DNA of 64,000 nucleotides from Saprospiraceae bacterium (GTDB lineage: Bacteria > Bacteroidota > Bacteroidia > Chitinophagales > Saprospiraceae): the NCBI GenBank assembly GCA_016716335.1, contig JADJWN010000004.1, positions 62,001-126,000 on the forward strand. The letters are read 5' to 3'. The notes below the pieces were generated by a model. The model was not told the DNA's origin. It saw only the letters and a list, made by a program, of their open reading frames with translations, and made no database searches. This document shows, piece by piece, positions 1 through 9,656 of this stretch; position 1 is the stretch's first letter; each line of letters begins with the position of its first letter. A program made the translations under genes and the position numbers.

Positions 1-197
1 GCACTCCCTATGATTTTTTCGGCAGGGAGGCACACCACGACTATGAAGACTTTGCGGCAGATATTCAGAAAAACAGAGTACTGATCAAAAAAGTGATGGA
101 GCTGCATGGATTTAATTCCATCCGTACAGAGTGGTGGCATTACAGTCTTACAAAAAAATCCTACCCATTGTCAGACTGGGAATGGCAATGTGATTAG
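1..197 (+). CDS. D-alanyl-D-alanine dipeptidase, VanX/DdpX-like (M15D), C-terminal fragment
   Basis: Only the last 64 codons are inside the window; the reading frame starts at base 3 and ends with TAG at 195-197. The translation contains HHDYEDFAADIQKNR and then TEWWHYSLTKKSYPLSDWEW before the stop. The E-W-W-H-Y motif is the signature of the M15D zinc D,D-dipeptidases (VanX, DdpX): the Glu is the catalytic base and the His a zinc ligand. Such enzymes hydrolyse D-Ala-D-Ala, usually in the periplasm, for peptidoglycan recycling. The 3' end overlaps the convergent gene on the other strand by four bases. The N-terminal part, including any signal peptide, cannot be seen. Confidence 0.8.
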   Translation, partial: TPYDFFGREAHHDYEDFAADIQKNRVLIKKVMELHGFNSIRTEWWHYSLTKKSYPLSDWEWQCD

Positions 198-808
198 TCC
201 ACTTCGCCTTTTCCCTGTCTTACCAGGATAATTTCTGCGCCTGTACAATCCAGTACGGTAGATTCTTCGAGGGTACCGGCACCAAAATCCAGGAGCAGAT
301 CCACCTTGCCGTTGAAGTCGGCTGCTATATCCTCCGGGTCGGTATAGTACCCTGTGATACCATCCTCATTGTTGAGTGAAGTGGAGATCAATGGTGCTTC
401 GAGCATGGGTAAGAGCGCTTTGACCAGTGGATGGTCCGGTATCCGGATGCCTATTTCCTCTCTATTGTTTTTAAAAAATTTCTGTACATAGTTGTTGGAT
501 TTCAGAATGAAGGTATAAGGACCGGGCAGATAGCGCTTCATGGTTCTGAACACCTGATTGTCAATCTGTGGCGTATATAAAGCCACGGTGCTTATATCCG
601 GGCAGATCAGCGACAATCGGGCCTGCTTTTCTTTTTTATTCAGGATGCGGCAAATCCGATCAATACCCGCTTTGTTGGTCATCAGGCAGCCCAAGGCATA
701 TATGGTGTCGGTAGGGAAGATGACGGTCGCTCCGGCATTGATTTTGTCGGCTGCATATCTGAGTTCTTTCTGGTTGATGTAATATTCGTCAAATATGATA
801 CGTTCCAT
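194..808 (-). CDS. Sua5/YciO/YrdC family protein (threonylcarbamoyl-AMP synthase-like)
   Basis: 204 residues covering a single YrdC-like fold. The motif FPTDTIYALGC lies near residues 31-41 and KKEKQARLSLIC near 58-69, matching the nucleotide/carbamoyl-phosphate binding cleft of this family. GIRIPDHP near 118-125 and APLISTSLNN are also family features. TsaC/Sua5 enzymes make L-threonylcarbamoyladenylate for tRNA t6A37. The GPYTFILK stretch and the spacing look closer to the YciO subgroup, whose role is less certain, so the exact reaction is inferred. It converges on the dipeptidase gene with a four-base overlap. The AT-rich upstream side has no visible partner gene. Confidence 0.85.
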   Translation of the reverse strand: MERIIFDEYYINQKELRYAADKINAGATVIFPTDTIYALGCLMTNKAGIDRICRILNKKEKQARLSLICPDISTVALYTPQIDNQVFRTMKRYLPGPYTFILKSNNYVQKFFKNNREEIGIRIPDHPLVKALLPMLEAPLISTSLNNEDGITGYYTDPEDIAADFNGKVDLLLDFGAGTLEESTVLDCTGAEIILVRQGKGEVD

Positions 809-1056
809 AAGTTATTTTTTATTAAGGTAAAAATATAGCTTTTTGAAAAAGCGGCTCAAAATGATGTTTCATTAATATCAGTAACACTAATGAACCTGAA
901 GATTTATGCTTGACTGTAGAATGCAGGAGAAGACTTCCCGAAAACCCAAAAAAGATTTGCTTTCCGTCAGGCATTTCACTCAATTAATACTATACCCATT
1001 CCCATACTCAAAAATAAATTTTTTTTCATATTTTTTTAAAAATTTTGGAGTAAGAC
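809..1056. other. non-coding AT-rich stretch
   Basis: No convincing gene. A 63-codon open frame at 906-1097 has a composition typical of chance translation of T-rich DNA, with no signal peptide and no conserved motif. The stretch separates the Sua5-like gene from the promoter of the metalloprotease. Confidence 0.5.
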
Positions 1057-1087
1057 TTGACATGTCAGAATTAATGGTTTATTTTTG
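1057..1087 (+). promoter_or_regulatory. predicted Bacteroidota-type promoter of the M43 protease, with palindrome
   Basis: A TTG at 1057-1059 is followed after 20 bases by TATTTTTG (1080-1087). This matches the Bacteroidota TTTG / TAnnTTTG promoter pattern. The start site would be near 1094, giving a leader of about 90 nt before the ATG at 1186. The perfect 10-bp palindrome TGACATGTCA (1058-1067) overlaps the -33 element and could be an operator. Prediction only. Confidence 0.5.
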
Positions 1088-1204
1088 TACACAATGAAAT
1101 TATTAAAGAACTGCTGTAAATTACTGTTTCTGCAAATAAAGATTCATTCCCATAAAATATTATCAAACTATTAAACTAAATTATTATGAAAACAACAAAA
1201 TTTT

Positions 1205-1243
<39 letters not shown>

Positions 1244-1283
1244 AAATTTCTTAAATTCGCAGGAATTTAATTGTGGGACTATT

Positions 1284-4200
1284 GTGAATGAAGCACAGAG
1301 GGATAGCATCATTAATCTCTTAAATGATATTCATGGTATCTCAAGAGCACCAAATCAATGCACAGACCGGCTTTGGACTGGATGGTGTGTGACTTACAAT
1401 CTCTTTTTGGAATATTCTCCTACCTATACAAGTCGTGAGAGTATGAATATTTATGCTCAGGCAATTAAGAATGCTTTCGCTTATGATTGTATCAGATTTA
1501 ATATTTTTCTTTTGGAAAATTCATGTACCGAATGCGATAATGCATTTTCAGTTTCCTGGGGTTATGATTTGATTAATCCACCTTATTCAAATTGCATTTA
1601 TGGAAGGATAGTTCAAAATGGGTTTAATGATTTTGCCGGCCAAGGTTTTTTTAATGGTAGGTTCTGGTCCACTGAATATACTTCTGTCATAATACATGAA
1701 TTGGGACATGCTTTGGGTTTGTTGCATACATTTAATAATTTTAAAGAAAACGATCATGAAATTGTAAGGCAAGTTGAAAATTGCCCTTGTAACTGCCTTA
1801 CCAGAGGAGACTTGATTTGCGATACTCCTTCAGATCCTTACAAAAGTAAGTTTGAATATCCGGATGATGAGGCAAAATCCTGGAATTCTGCAATGTTTAA
1901 TTATCAAACTGATTCGATACGAAATCTGAATGATAAAGAAGATTTATGTGGCACAAATTTTCGTGAGATTTCTGACCATTATTTGGTAATGAATAATTTT
2001 ATGAGTTACCACAGAATTAATTTGTTCACAAGGGGGCAAATTGATCAAGTAAAATTCTTAAACCATAACAAACCTTGGGTTACAGATCTGATAGATGAGA
2101 CATTAAATTTTGAATTGGGAGGGGATATTATAATTCCTACTACTCTAACTACAAGCAGAGTCATAATCTCTGACCTTAACTTATACAGTGACCTGATTGT
2201 GAAGGATTGCCATATTTATTTTAGTAAAGACGTAAGACTAATAATGCATAATGGGGCTAAATTGATTTTAAACAATGCTACGATTTCAAACAATCCCTAT
2301 GATAATTGTGTAGTAAGCACAGGATTATGGGAGGGTATTAAAATCAACGGCAGAGCTGATATCAGGTTGATGAATAATTCTGAGATAAGTAACACAAAAT
2401 CAGTCCTTATTGAGTCAAAGTTACCCCAAAACAAATTGATAATCAATATTCAATCTGGGTCAAAATTAGTCAACATTTTTAAAAATGTACTTGATGCGAG
2501 AAATAATTTTATCTACTTGAGAACCAACGGGGCATCTGTAATTAATGGAAAAATGTCTGTGCTTAACTGTAATGGATCACTACACATCAACAATACAATA
2601 TTTCCTGCTTCGATACCTCATGAAATTGTAAACTGTCACCTTTTAATCGACAATGGCAGTGAATTTAATACTGCCTTATCAGTGAATAATAGTGCTAATC
2701 TCAAAACATTGAAAATTCAAAACAGCAAATTTACCAATTTATTGCATATAACAGGCTCTAAGGGTCCTGCTTTGATAAAAGGAAACACGTTTACACCAAA
2801 CTCCAGTGCATTAAGATTGGACTTCGTTGAAAAATTTGATATTGTAGAAAATATATTTGACAGGTGTTTTGAGTGTATTAAAATATACTACAATGAAGCG
2901 CTTTCTCATTCAAATCTAATATTTAAAAATAATTTTACACAAACTACCAAAGGTATAACTATTAACAGTCCATATTTTGGATTAGCTTTGGAATGTAACA
3001 ATCATCAGAATACGCTGAATTTTGATTGGAATCTTCAAGAAAAAATCGCATCCAAACAAGGCGATGACCGTATTGCAGCCGGCAATACCTTCTCCCGCAA
3101 AAATCCGGAAATCACTTATGTACCCAATTCACCTTTAGACTACTTTTACCGCGATCTGGGCACGGAGGAACCGGTTTTTATTACAGGGGCAGGTGCATCA
3201 GATTTTGGTAAAATCAAGATTGAAAATGTATTGCCATCTAAATGCAGTATGCCTTATCCTCCCGGTCCTGTGTACCCTGTACATTGCAGCAATGGTATAA
3301 AGGATGCTAATGAGACAGGTACCGATTGCGGTGGTTCCTGCAAGCCATGTATAGGTGAGGATGATCCGGTGCCCCCTGTCAAAATTCATCATTGTATGGA
3401 TGGCAGGATGAATGGAGATGAGACCGGTGTGGATTGCGGGGGAGCTTTTTGTCCGCCGTGCAATACTGACCACTGTAATGACGGTATCAGAAATCACGGA
3501 GAAGATGATGTGGATTGTGGCGGCCCTTGTCCCCCCTGTGTGGCTATACCTCCATCAGATTGTTATGATGGCATCATCAACGGGCTTGAAACAGGTGTGG
3601 ACTGCGGTGGAAATTGTTCACCTTGTAACGGTGATCCTGTTTTTCCTGTTTCAGACCCGATGGTTTCGGATTTTATTGACACCCTTAGAGTCATTTATGG
3701 GCCTGATATGTTTCCTCCCGGTAATGTTATCACAATCCGGCCCGAATTAGATACACTTACAGCATTGCAGGATAACGGAAATACGGCATATTTAATAAAC
3801 ACAATTCATAGCTTCAGCGCCGGCGACCCTGTAAAGGTGCTTGCAGATCTGCAGGCAGCGGCCCCATTTGTATCTGTCAAAGCCATACATACCCTATTAT
3901 CTTACACTCAGCATTATACATCAGATGAATTTACCTCCATTATCAAAAACAATCCTTGTGTACTCTCTGATCCGTGGATCAGCTGGATCGTATATGAAAG
4001 CAATAGCCTTAGTTCTGCCCAGATATCACTGATTAAAGAGGCATACAGCAATGGTGATGCCTGTACCGACCTCACAGAAATAATCAGGATTAAAAAACAT
4101 TATATGGACTATGTGATAAGGCAGAAAATACATACAGCACTGAGTTCTGAAAATCCTGATCATGTCTTTGTACGTGACCAGCTACAGCTTACAGAAGACC

Positions 4201-4829
4201 CGGGAGCGATATACCAGATATATGAAAGCTATATAGCCGAAGGTGATTACAGAGAAGCTGACAGATTTATCAGCAGATATGACAGTAATGAAGAAACAGA
4301 CCCCGGATTGATGTCGCAGTTGTCGGCATTCAAGGCTTTACACCAGATATTGATGCAGTATTATTATGCAGGCAACAGGGTAGTGGAGATGCCGGCATCA
4401 GTATTCGATCAGCTGTCTGAGTGGGCAGAGTTGTGTTATGGATATGCGACCATAAAATCAAGGGCTGTATTGTTTGATCTATATGACCGGACTTTTGCAG
4501 ATATGCCTGAATGCAATCCTTATGAGCAGGTATTTTTCAGGACAGAACCTCGCACAAGAGCGGTAAGCACTATCTCAGAGATATTATCTGTCAATCCCAA
4601 TCCTGCATCAGACAAAATTGAAGTGCACTATACATCAGGTAGTGGAGATGAAGTGGAAGGTTATACCCTGTCTGTAAAAAATGTGGCCGGCAGGGAAGTG
4701 TATAATATTTACACACGAAGTGCCACAAACCAAATCCCTGTGTCTGATCTTGCAGCGGGAGTGTATTATGTGTCTGTGGTGATAGCCAGCCAGGTACGGA
4801 AGACGGTAAGATTTATCAAAGTACAATAA
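1284..4829 (+). CDS. M43-family zinc metalloprotease with T9SS type A sorting domain; signal peptide out of frame (phase-variable)
   Basis: The open frame from GTG 1284 encodes 1181 residues. The natural start is almost certainly ATG 1186, separated from it by the out-of-frame TTTC tract. The zinc motif HELGHALGLLH lies at residues 138-148 and a Met-turn NNFMSYH is centred on Met240. GDLICDTPSDP (176-186) is typical of M43B cytophagalysin-like peptidases. The middle (about 270-620) is rich in N and I and looks like a parallel beta-helix. Four Cys repeats of the form C-x-(D/N)G-x(5-6)-E-x(2)-(V/T)DCGG-x-C-x-PC follow near 665-800. A mainly helical region comes next, and the last 80 residues form a T9SS type A CTD beginning NPNPASDKIEVHY. 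This implies secretion to the cell surface or medium. The 3' end is nearly identical to that of the six array copies downstream. Confidence 0.85.
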   Translation: MNEAQRDSIINLLNDIHGISRAPNQCTDRLWTGWCVTYNLFLEYSPTYTSRESMNIYAQAIKNAFAYDCIRFNIFLLENSCTECDNAFSVSWGYDLINPPYSNCIYGRIVQNGFNDFAGQGFFNGRFWSTEYTSVIIHELGHALGLLHTFNNFKENDHEIVRQVENCPCNCLTRGDLICDTPSDPYKSKFEYPDDEAKSWNSAMFNYQTDSIRNLNDKEDLCGTNFREISDHYLVMNNFMSYHRINLFTRGQIDQVKFLNHNKPWVTDLIDETLNFELGGDIIIPTTLTTSRVIISDLNLYSDLIVKDCHIYFSKDVRLIMHNGAKLILNNATISNNPYDNCVVSTGLWEGIKINGRADIRLMNNSEISNTKSVLIESKLPQNKLIINIQSGSKLVNIFKNVLDARNNFIYLRTNGASVINGKMSVLNCNGSLHINNTIFPASIPHEIVNCHLLIDNGSEFNTALSVNNSANLKTLKIQNSKFTNLLHITGSKGPALIKGNTFTPNSSALRLDFVEKFDIVENIFDRCFECIKIYYNEALSHSNLIFKNNFTQTTKGITINSPYFGLALECNNHQNTLNFDWNLQEKIASKQGDDRIAAGNTFSRKNPEITYVPNSPLDYFYRDLGTEEPVFITGAGASDFGKIKIENVLPSKCSMPYPPGPVYPVHCSNGIKDANETGTDCGGSCKPCIGEDDPVPPVKIHHCMDGRMNGDETGVDCGGAFCPPCNTDHCNDGIRNHGEDDVDCGGPCPPCVAIPPSDCYDGIINGLETGVDCGGNCSPCNGDPVFPVSDPMVSDFIDTLRVIYGPDMFPPGNVITIRPELDTLTALQDNGNTAYLINTIHSFSAGDPVKVLADLQAAAPFVSVKAIHTLLSYTQHYTSDEFTSIIKNNPCVLSDPWISWIVYESNSLSSAQISLIKEAYSNGDACTDLTEIIRIKKHYMDYVIRQKIHTALSSENPDHVFVRDQLQLTEDPGAIYQIYESYIAEGDYREADRFISRYDSNEETDPGLMSQLSAFKALHQILMQYYYAGNRVVEMPASVFDQLSEWAELCYGYATIKSRAVLFDLYDRTFADMPECNPYEQVFFRTEPRTRAVSTISEILSVNPNPASDKIEVHYTSGSGDEVEGYTLSVKNVAGREVYNIYTRSATNQIPVSDLAAGVYYVSVVIASQVRKTVRFIKVQ

Positions 4830-4842
4830 TAATATTTCGGCG

Positions 4843-4873
4843 GGTCGGTTTATGCACGGAGGGTAAACCGACC
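4843..4873 (+). repeat. inter-copy hairpin, short-stem type
   Basis: GGTCGGTTTA and TAAACCGACC form a perfect 10-bp stem around an 11-nt loop TGCACGGAGGG. The same element recurs at 8015-8045 and 12767-12797 (loop TGCATGGAGGG in the last). It lies between the stop codon of one gene and the start of the next, about 25 nt before the ATG. There is no T-run after it, so it is not a textbook intrinsic terminator. Transcript processing, mRNA end protection or translational control are equally possible. Confidence 0.7.
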
Positions 4874-4899
4874 TGTTTATGTTTAAGCATCCAAATGAT

Positions 4900-6418
4900 A
4901 TGTTAAGAAAAATAAGACTGATTGTATTGCTGTGGTACTTTGTACTTATATACATCTATACGATGAATCTCTCAATCCCTGTTCAATTTAGAATTTCACA
5001 AGGATTTCGGCTGCACCGGTGTTGATATGCTTTATGAAGACAGCAGTTATTATTATGTGATAGGCTATGCACAGGCCAAAGACAAAGTGGAGGTGGGTGT
5101 AATGGTGAATAAACATGATAAAAAGAGTGGGGCATTAACTTACATAGCGCCTATTTTGATGTGGAAAATGTGTGGTTAGATTTTGGGAGACCACGAGTTT
5201 TACAAATAAACAACAATCTATACTTTTGTATATCAGGGACAGATGGTGTAGTGTATATAATGAATTACAACACTATGACTCAGGATATCACAGTAAAAGA
5301 AAGTATAATTACAAAAAGTGGCTATGTATATGATCTGGTAGAGGATGATGAAGGCAATATGTATTGCAGTTATACCACAAAAGATGCTGATAATAAGGTT
5401 CAGGGTGCTGTTACCAAACTCAGGATTGACGGTACAAAATCACATTACACCATTGATAACAATGGGATGATCCGTACCGGAGGAAAGCTGATAAGAAATG
5501 ACAAGGGCACATGGTATTTTATAGCCCAATGGAATCCATCTTTTTATGACAATTACCTTGTAGTGGCAGAGATGGACAGCGCAATCAATATACTGTGGAC
5601 CTGGAGATCTCCTGGGCAGACAGGATATATGGAGTGAGAGATGTGTTGGCTATTAATAATGATCAGGTGTTGATATTGGCAGGTGGTGTTACGTATGACT
5701 CTATATATAAAGAAGAAGCATTTGTACATTGGGTGTATCGGTATGACCTGAAAGATCGTAAGGCGCTGTGGCGCAGAAATTACGGACATCCGCCCAGCAG
5801 CATTATTACACCCGGATGCAGGGTGGTGGCATCTCAGAGGGATGAGGATACATGGCTGATGTGTACTTCAGCAGTATTGGCAGGCTCTACACGGGAACAT
5901 TATGTGATAGCAGGGAGAGTGGCAAAGTTTACTGCCTATGGTGATACCCTGTGGGCCAAAGATTATGTTCTTTATAAAGATGAACACCTTGACAGGAACC
6001 GATTTGTCACAATGATACCCACCATGGACGGAAATTATCTATTGGGAGGATTTTTATCTTGGGGACGGATGCAGGAGCTGGTTAGTAAAGATAGACGAAG
6101 ATGGCAATATCGTATCCCGCGATACTACCTCCTCTCTGGCAGACTTTGCCCCTGAGGATAGTGATCAGTCGCTGAGGGTATATCCCAATCCTGCATCAGA
6201 CAAAATTGAAGTGCACTATACATCAGGTAGTGGAGATGAAGTGGAAGGTTATACCCTGTCTCTAAAAAATGTGGCCGGCAGGGAAGTGTATAATATTTAC
6301 ACACGAAGTGCCACAAACCAAATCCCTGTGTCTGATCTTGCAGCGGGGAGTGTATTATGTGTCTGTGGTGATAGCCGGACAGGTACGGAAGACGGTACGA
6401 TTTATCAAAGTACAATAA
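4900..6418 (+). pseudogene. array copy 1: secreted propeller-like T9SS protein, multiple frameshifts
   Basis: Same protein family as the copy at 9657-11174. Compared with the other copies it has an altered signal-peptide junction near 4969, an insertion near 5133, a 3-base deletion near 5180, and a missing C near 5610 (CTCCTGGG for CTCCCTGGG). It also has an extra T in the T-run near 6052 and an extra G near 6346. Readable pieces span 5161-5637, 5595-6155 and 6211-6465. The CTD begins at NPASDKIEVHY. Several changes are in homopolymers, so consensus error is a strong alternative to true decay. Confidence 0.8.
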
Positions 6419-6424
6419 TAATAT

Positions 6425-6469
6425 TTAATCAGGTTGGTTTATGCATGGAGGGTAAACCGACCTGATTAA
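6425..6469 (+). repeat. inter-copy hairpin, long-stem type
   Basis: A 17-bp stem (TTAATCAGGTTGGTTTA with TAAACCGACCTGATTAA) closes the same 11-nt loop TGCATGGAGGG; the single departure from perfect pairing is a G-U wobble. Copies lie at 9593-9637 and 11181-11225. The spacers therefore come in two subtypes: short-stem at 4843, 8015 and 12767, long-stem at 6425, 9593 and 11181. Pairing is kept although the sequence differs between subtypes, which points to selection on structure. Confidence 0.7.
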
Positions 6470-6488
6470 GTTTAAGCATCCAAATGAT

Positions 6489-8001
6489 ATGTTAAGAAAA
6501 ATAAGACTGATTGTATTATTGTGGTACTGTGTACTTATGTACATCTACACGATGAATGCTCAATCCCTGTTCAATTTAGAATTTCACAAGGATTTTGGCT
6601 GTACCCGTATAGAAACGCTTTATGAAGACAGCAGTTATTATTATGTAATAGGCTATGCACAGGCCAAAGACAAAGTGGAGGTGGGTGTGATGGTGAATAA
6701 ACATGATAAAAAGAGTGGGGCATTAACACATAGCGCCTATTTTGATGTGGAAAATGTGTGGTTAGATTTTTGTGGGAGACCACGAGTTTTACAAATAAAC
6801 AACAATCTATACTTTTGTATATCAGGGACAGATGGTGTAGTGTATATAATGAATTACAACACTATGACTCAGGATATCACAGTAAAAGAAAGTATAATTA
6901 CAAAAAGTGGCTATGTATATGATCTGGTTGTGGATGATGAAGGCAATATGTATTGCAGTTATACCACAAAAGATGCTGAAAATAAGGTTCAGGGTGCTGT
7001 TACCAAACTCAGGATTGACGGTACAAAATCACATTACACCATTGATAACAAAGGGATGATCCGTACCGGAGGAAAGCTGATAAGAAATGACAAGGGCACA
7101 TGGTATTTTATAGCCCAATGGAATCCATCTTTTTATGACAATTACCTTGTAGTGGCAGAGATGGACAGCGCATCCAATATACTGTGGACCTGGAGATCTC
7201 CTGGGCAGACAGGATATATGGAGTGAGAGATGTGTTGGCTATTAATAATGATCAGGTGTTGATATTGGCAGGTGGTGTTACGTATGACTCTATATATAAA
7301 GAAGAAGCATTTGTACATTGGGTGTATCGGTATGACCTGAAAGATCGTAAGGCGCTGTGGCGCAGAAATTACGGACATCCGCCCAGCAGCATTACACCCG
7401 GATGCAGGGTGGTGGCATCTCAGAGGGATGAGGATACATGGCTGATGTGTACTTCAGCAGTATTGGCAGGCTCTACACGGGAACATTATGTGATAGCAGG
7501 AGAGTGGCAAAGTTTACTGCCTATGGTGATACCCTGTGGGCCAAAGATTATGTTCTTTATAAAGATGAACACCTTGACAGGAACCGATTTGTCACAATGA
7601 TACCCACCATGGACGGAAATTATCTATTGGGAGGATTTTATCTTGGGGACGGATGCAGGAGCTGGTTAGTAAAGATAGACGAAGATGGCAATATCGTATC
7701 CCGCGATACTACCTCCTCTCTGGCAGACTTTGCCCCTGAGGATAGTGATCAGTCGCTGAGGGTATATCCCAATCCTGCATCAGACAAAATTGAAGTGCAC
7801 TATACATCAGGTAGTGGAGATGAAGTGGAAGGTTATACCCTGTCTCTAAAAAATGTGGCCGGCAGGGAAGTGTATAATATTTACACACGAAGTGCCACAA
7901 ACCAAATCCCTGTGTCTGATCTTGCAGCGGGAGTGTATTATGTGTCTGTGGTGATAGCCGGCCAGGTACGGAAGACGGTAAGATTTATCAAAGTACAATA
8001 A
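6489..8001 (+). pseudogene. array copy 2: secreted propeller-like T9SS protein, two frameshifts
   Basis: It starts MLRKIRLIVLLWYC, a signal peptide ending near NAQ, and is open to 7226 (245 codons). A C is missing near 7200 in the CTCCCTGGG stretch and a G near 7500 (GCAGGAGAG for GCAGGGAGAG). A third, in-frame loss of one Ile codon lies near 7391. The remaining reading frame covers 7438-8001 and ends with a complete type A CTD (RVYPNPASDKIEVHY to RKTVRFIKVQ). If the two single-base losses are restored the product is about 503 residues. Confidence 0.8.
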
Positions 8002-8071
8002 TAATATTTCGGCGGGTCGGTTTATGCACGGAGGGTAAACCGACCTGTTTATGTTTAAGCATCCAAATGAT

Positions 8072-9586
8072 ATGTTAAGAAAAATAAGACTGATTGTATT
8101 GCTGTGGTACTTTGTACTTATATACATCTATACGATGAATGCTCAATCCCTGTTCAATTTAGAATTTCACAAGGATTTCGGCTGCACCGGTGTTGATATG
8201 CTTTATGAAGACAGCAGTTATTATTATGTGATAGGCTATGCACAGGCCAAAGACAAAGTGGAGGTGGGTGTAATGGTGAATAAACATGATAAAAAGAGGG
8301 GGCATTAACACATAGCGCCTATTTTGATGTGGAAAATGTGGATTAGATTTTTTGGGGAGACCACGAGTTTTACAAATAAACAACAATCTATACTTTTGTA
8401 TATCAGGGACAGATGGTGTAGTGTATATAATGAATTACAACACTATGACTCAGGATATCACAGTAAAGAAAGTATAATTACAAAAAGTGGCTATGTATAT
8501 GATCTGGTTGTGGATGATGAAGGCAATATGTATTGCAGTTATACCACAAAAGATGCTGAAAATAAGGTTCAGGGTGCTGTTACCAAACTCAGGATTGACG
8601 GTACAAAATCACATTACACCATTGATAACAAAGGGATGATCCGTACCGGAGGAAAGCTGATAAGAAATGACAAGGGCACATGGTATTTTATAGCCCAATG
8701 GAATCCATCTTTTTATGACAATTACCTTGTAGTGGCAGAGATGGACAGCGCATTCAATATACTGTGGACCTGGAGATCTCCCTGGGCAGACAGGATATAT
8801 GGAGTGAGAGATGTGTTGGCTATTAATAATGATCAGGTGTTGATATTGGCAGGTGGTGTTACGTATGACTCTATATATAAAGAAGAAGCATTTGTACATT
8901 GGGTATATCGGTATGATCTGAAAGAACGTAAGGTGCTATGGCGCAGAAATTATGGGCATCCGCCCAGCAGTGATATTACACCCGGATGCAGGGTGGTGGC
9001 ATCTCAGAGGGATGAGGATACATGGCTGATGTGTACTACCGTAGTTTTGGCAGGCTCTACACGGGAACATTATGTGATAGCAGGGAGAGTGGCAAAGTTT
9101 ACTGTCGATGGTGATACCCTGTGGGCCAAAGATTATGTTCTTTATAAGGATGCACACTTTGACAGGAATTATTTTGTCACAATGATACCCACCATGGAAG
9201 GAAATTATCTATTGGGAGGATTTTATCTTGGGGACGGATGCAGGAGCTGGTTAGTAAAGATAGACGAAGATGGCAATATCGTATCCCGCGATACTACCTC
9301 CTCTCTGGCAGACTTTGCCCCTGAGGATAGTGATCAGTCGCTGAGGGTATATCCCAATCCTGCATCAGACAAAATTGAAGTGCATTATACATCAGATAGC
9401 GGTGATGAAGTGGGTGGTTATACTTTGTCTGTAAAAAATGTATCCGGCAGGGAAGTGTATAATATTTACACACGAAGTGCCACAAACCAAATCCCTGTGT
9501 CTGATCTTGCAGCGGGAGTGTATTATGTGTCTGTGGTGATAGCCGGACAGGTACGGAAGACGGTACGATTTATCAAAGTACAATAA
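8072..9586 (+). pseudogene. array copy 3: secreted propeller-like T9SS protein, frameshifted N-terminal third
   Basis: The signal peptide and first 70 codons are readable from 8072 (an in-frame ATG also lies at 8051). The frame is then broken near 8295 (AAGAGGGGG for AAGAGTGGGG), near 8343-8352 (run of T and G altered) and near 8466 (TAAAG for TAAAAG). From about 8470 the frame is open to the stop at 9586. It includes the WRRNYGHPPSSDITPGC segment, the GNYLLGGFYLGDGCRSW motif and a full CTD. Several residues here (for example the KERKVLWRR version) are shared with copy 5 rather than with copies 1 and 2. Confidence 0.8.
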
Positions 9587-9656
9587 TAATATTTAATCAG
9601 GTTGGTTTATGCATGGAGGGTAAACCGACCTGATTAAGTTTAAGCATCCAAATGAT

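Noticed and set aside
906..1097. 63-codon plus-strand reading frame before the protease
   Set aside because: No motif, T-rich chance composition, and it overlaps the promoter elements of the next gene.
4851..4866. Mini reading frame MHGG inside the hairpin loops (ATG CAC GGA GGG TAA)
   Set aside because: Could suggest a leader peptide, but it is four codons long, arises from the loop sequence, and has no supporting context; kept only as a curiosity.
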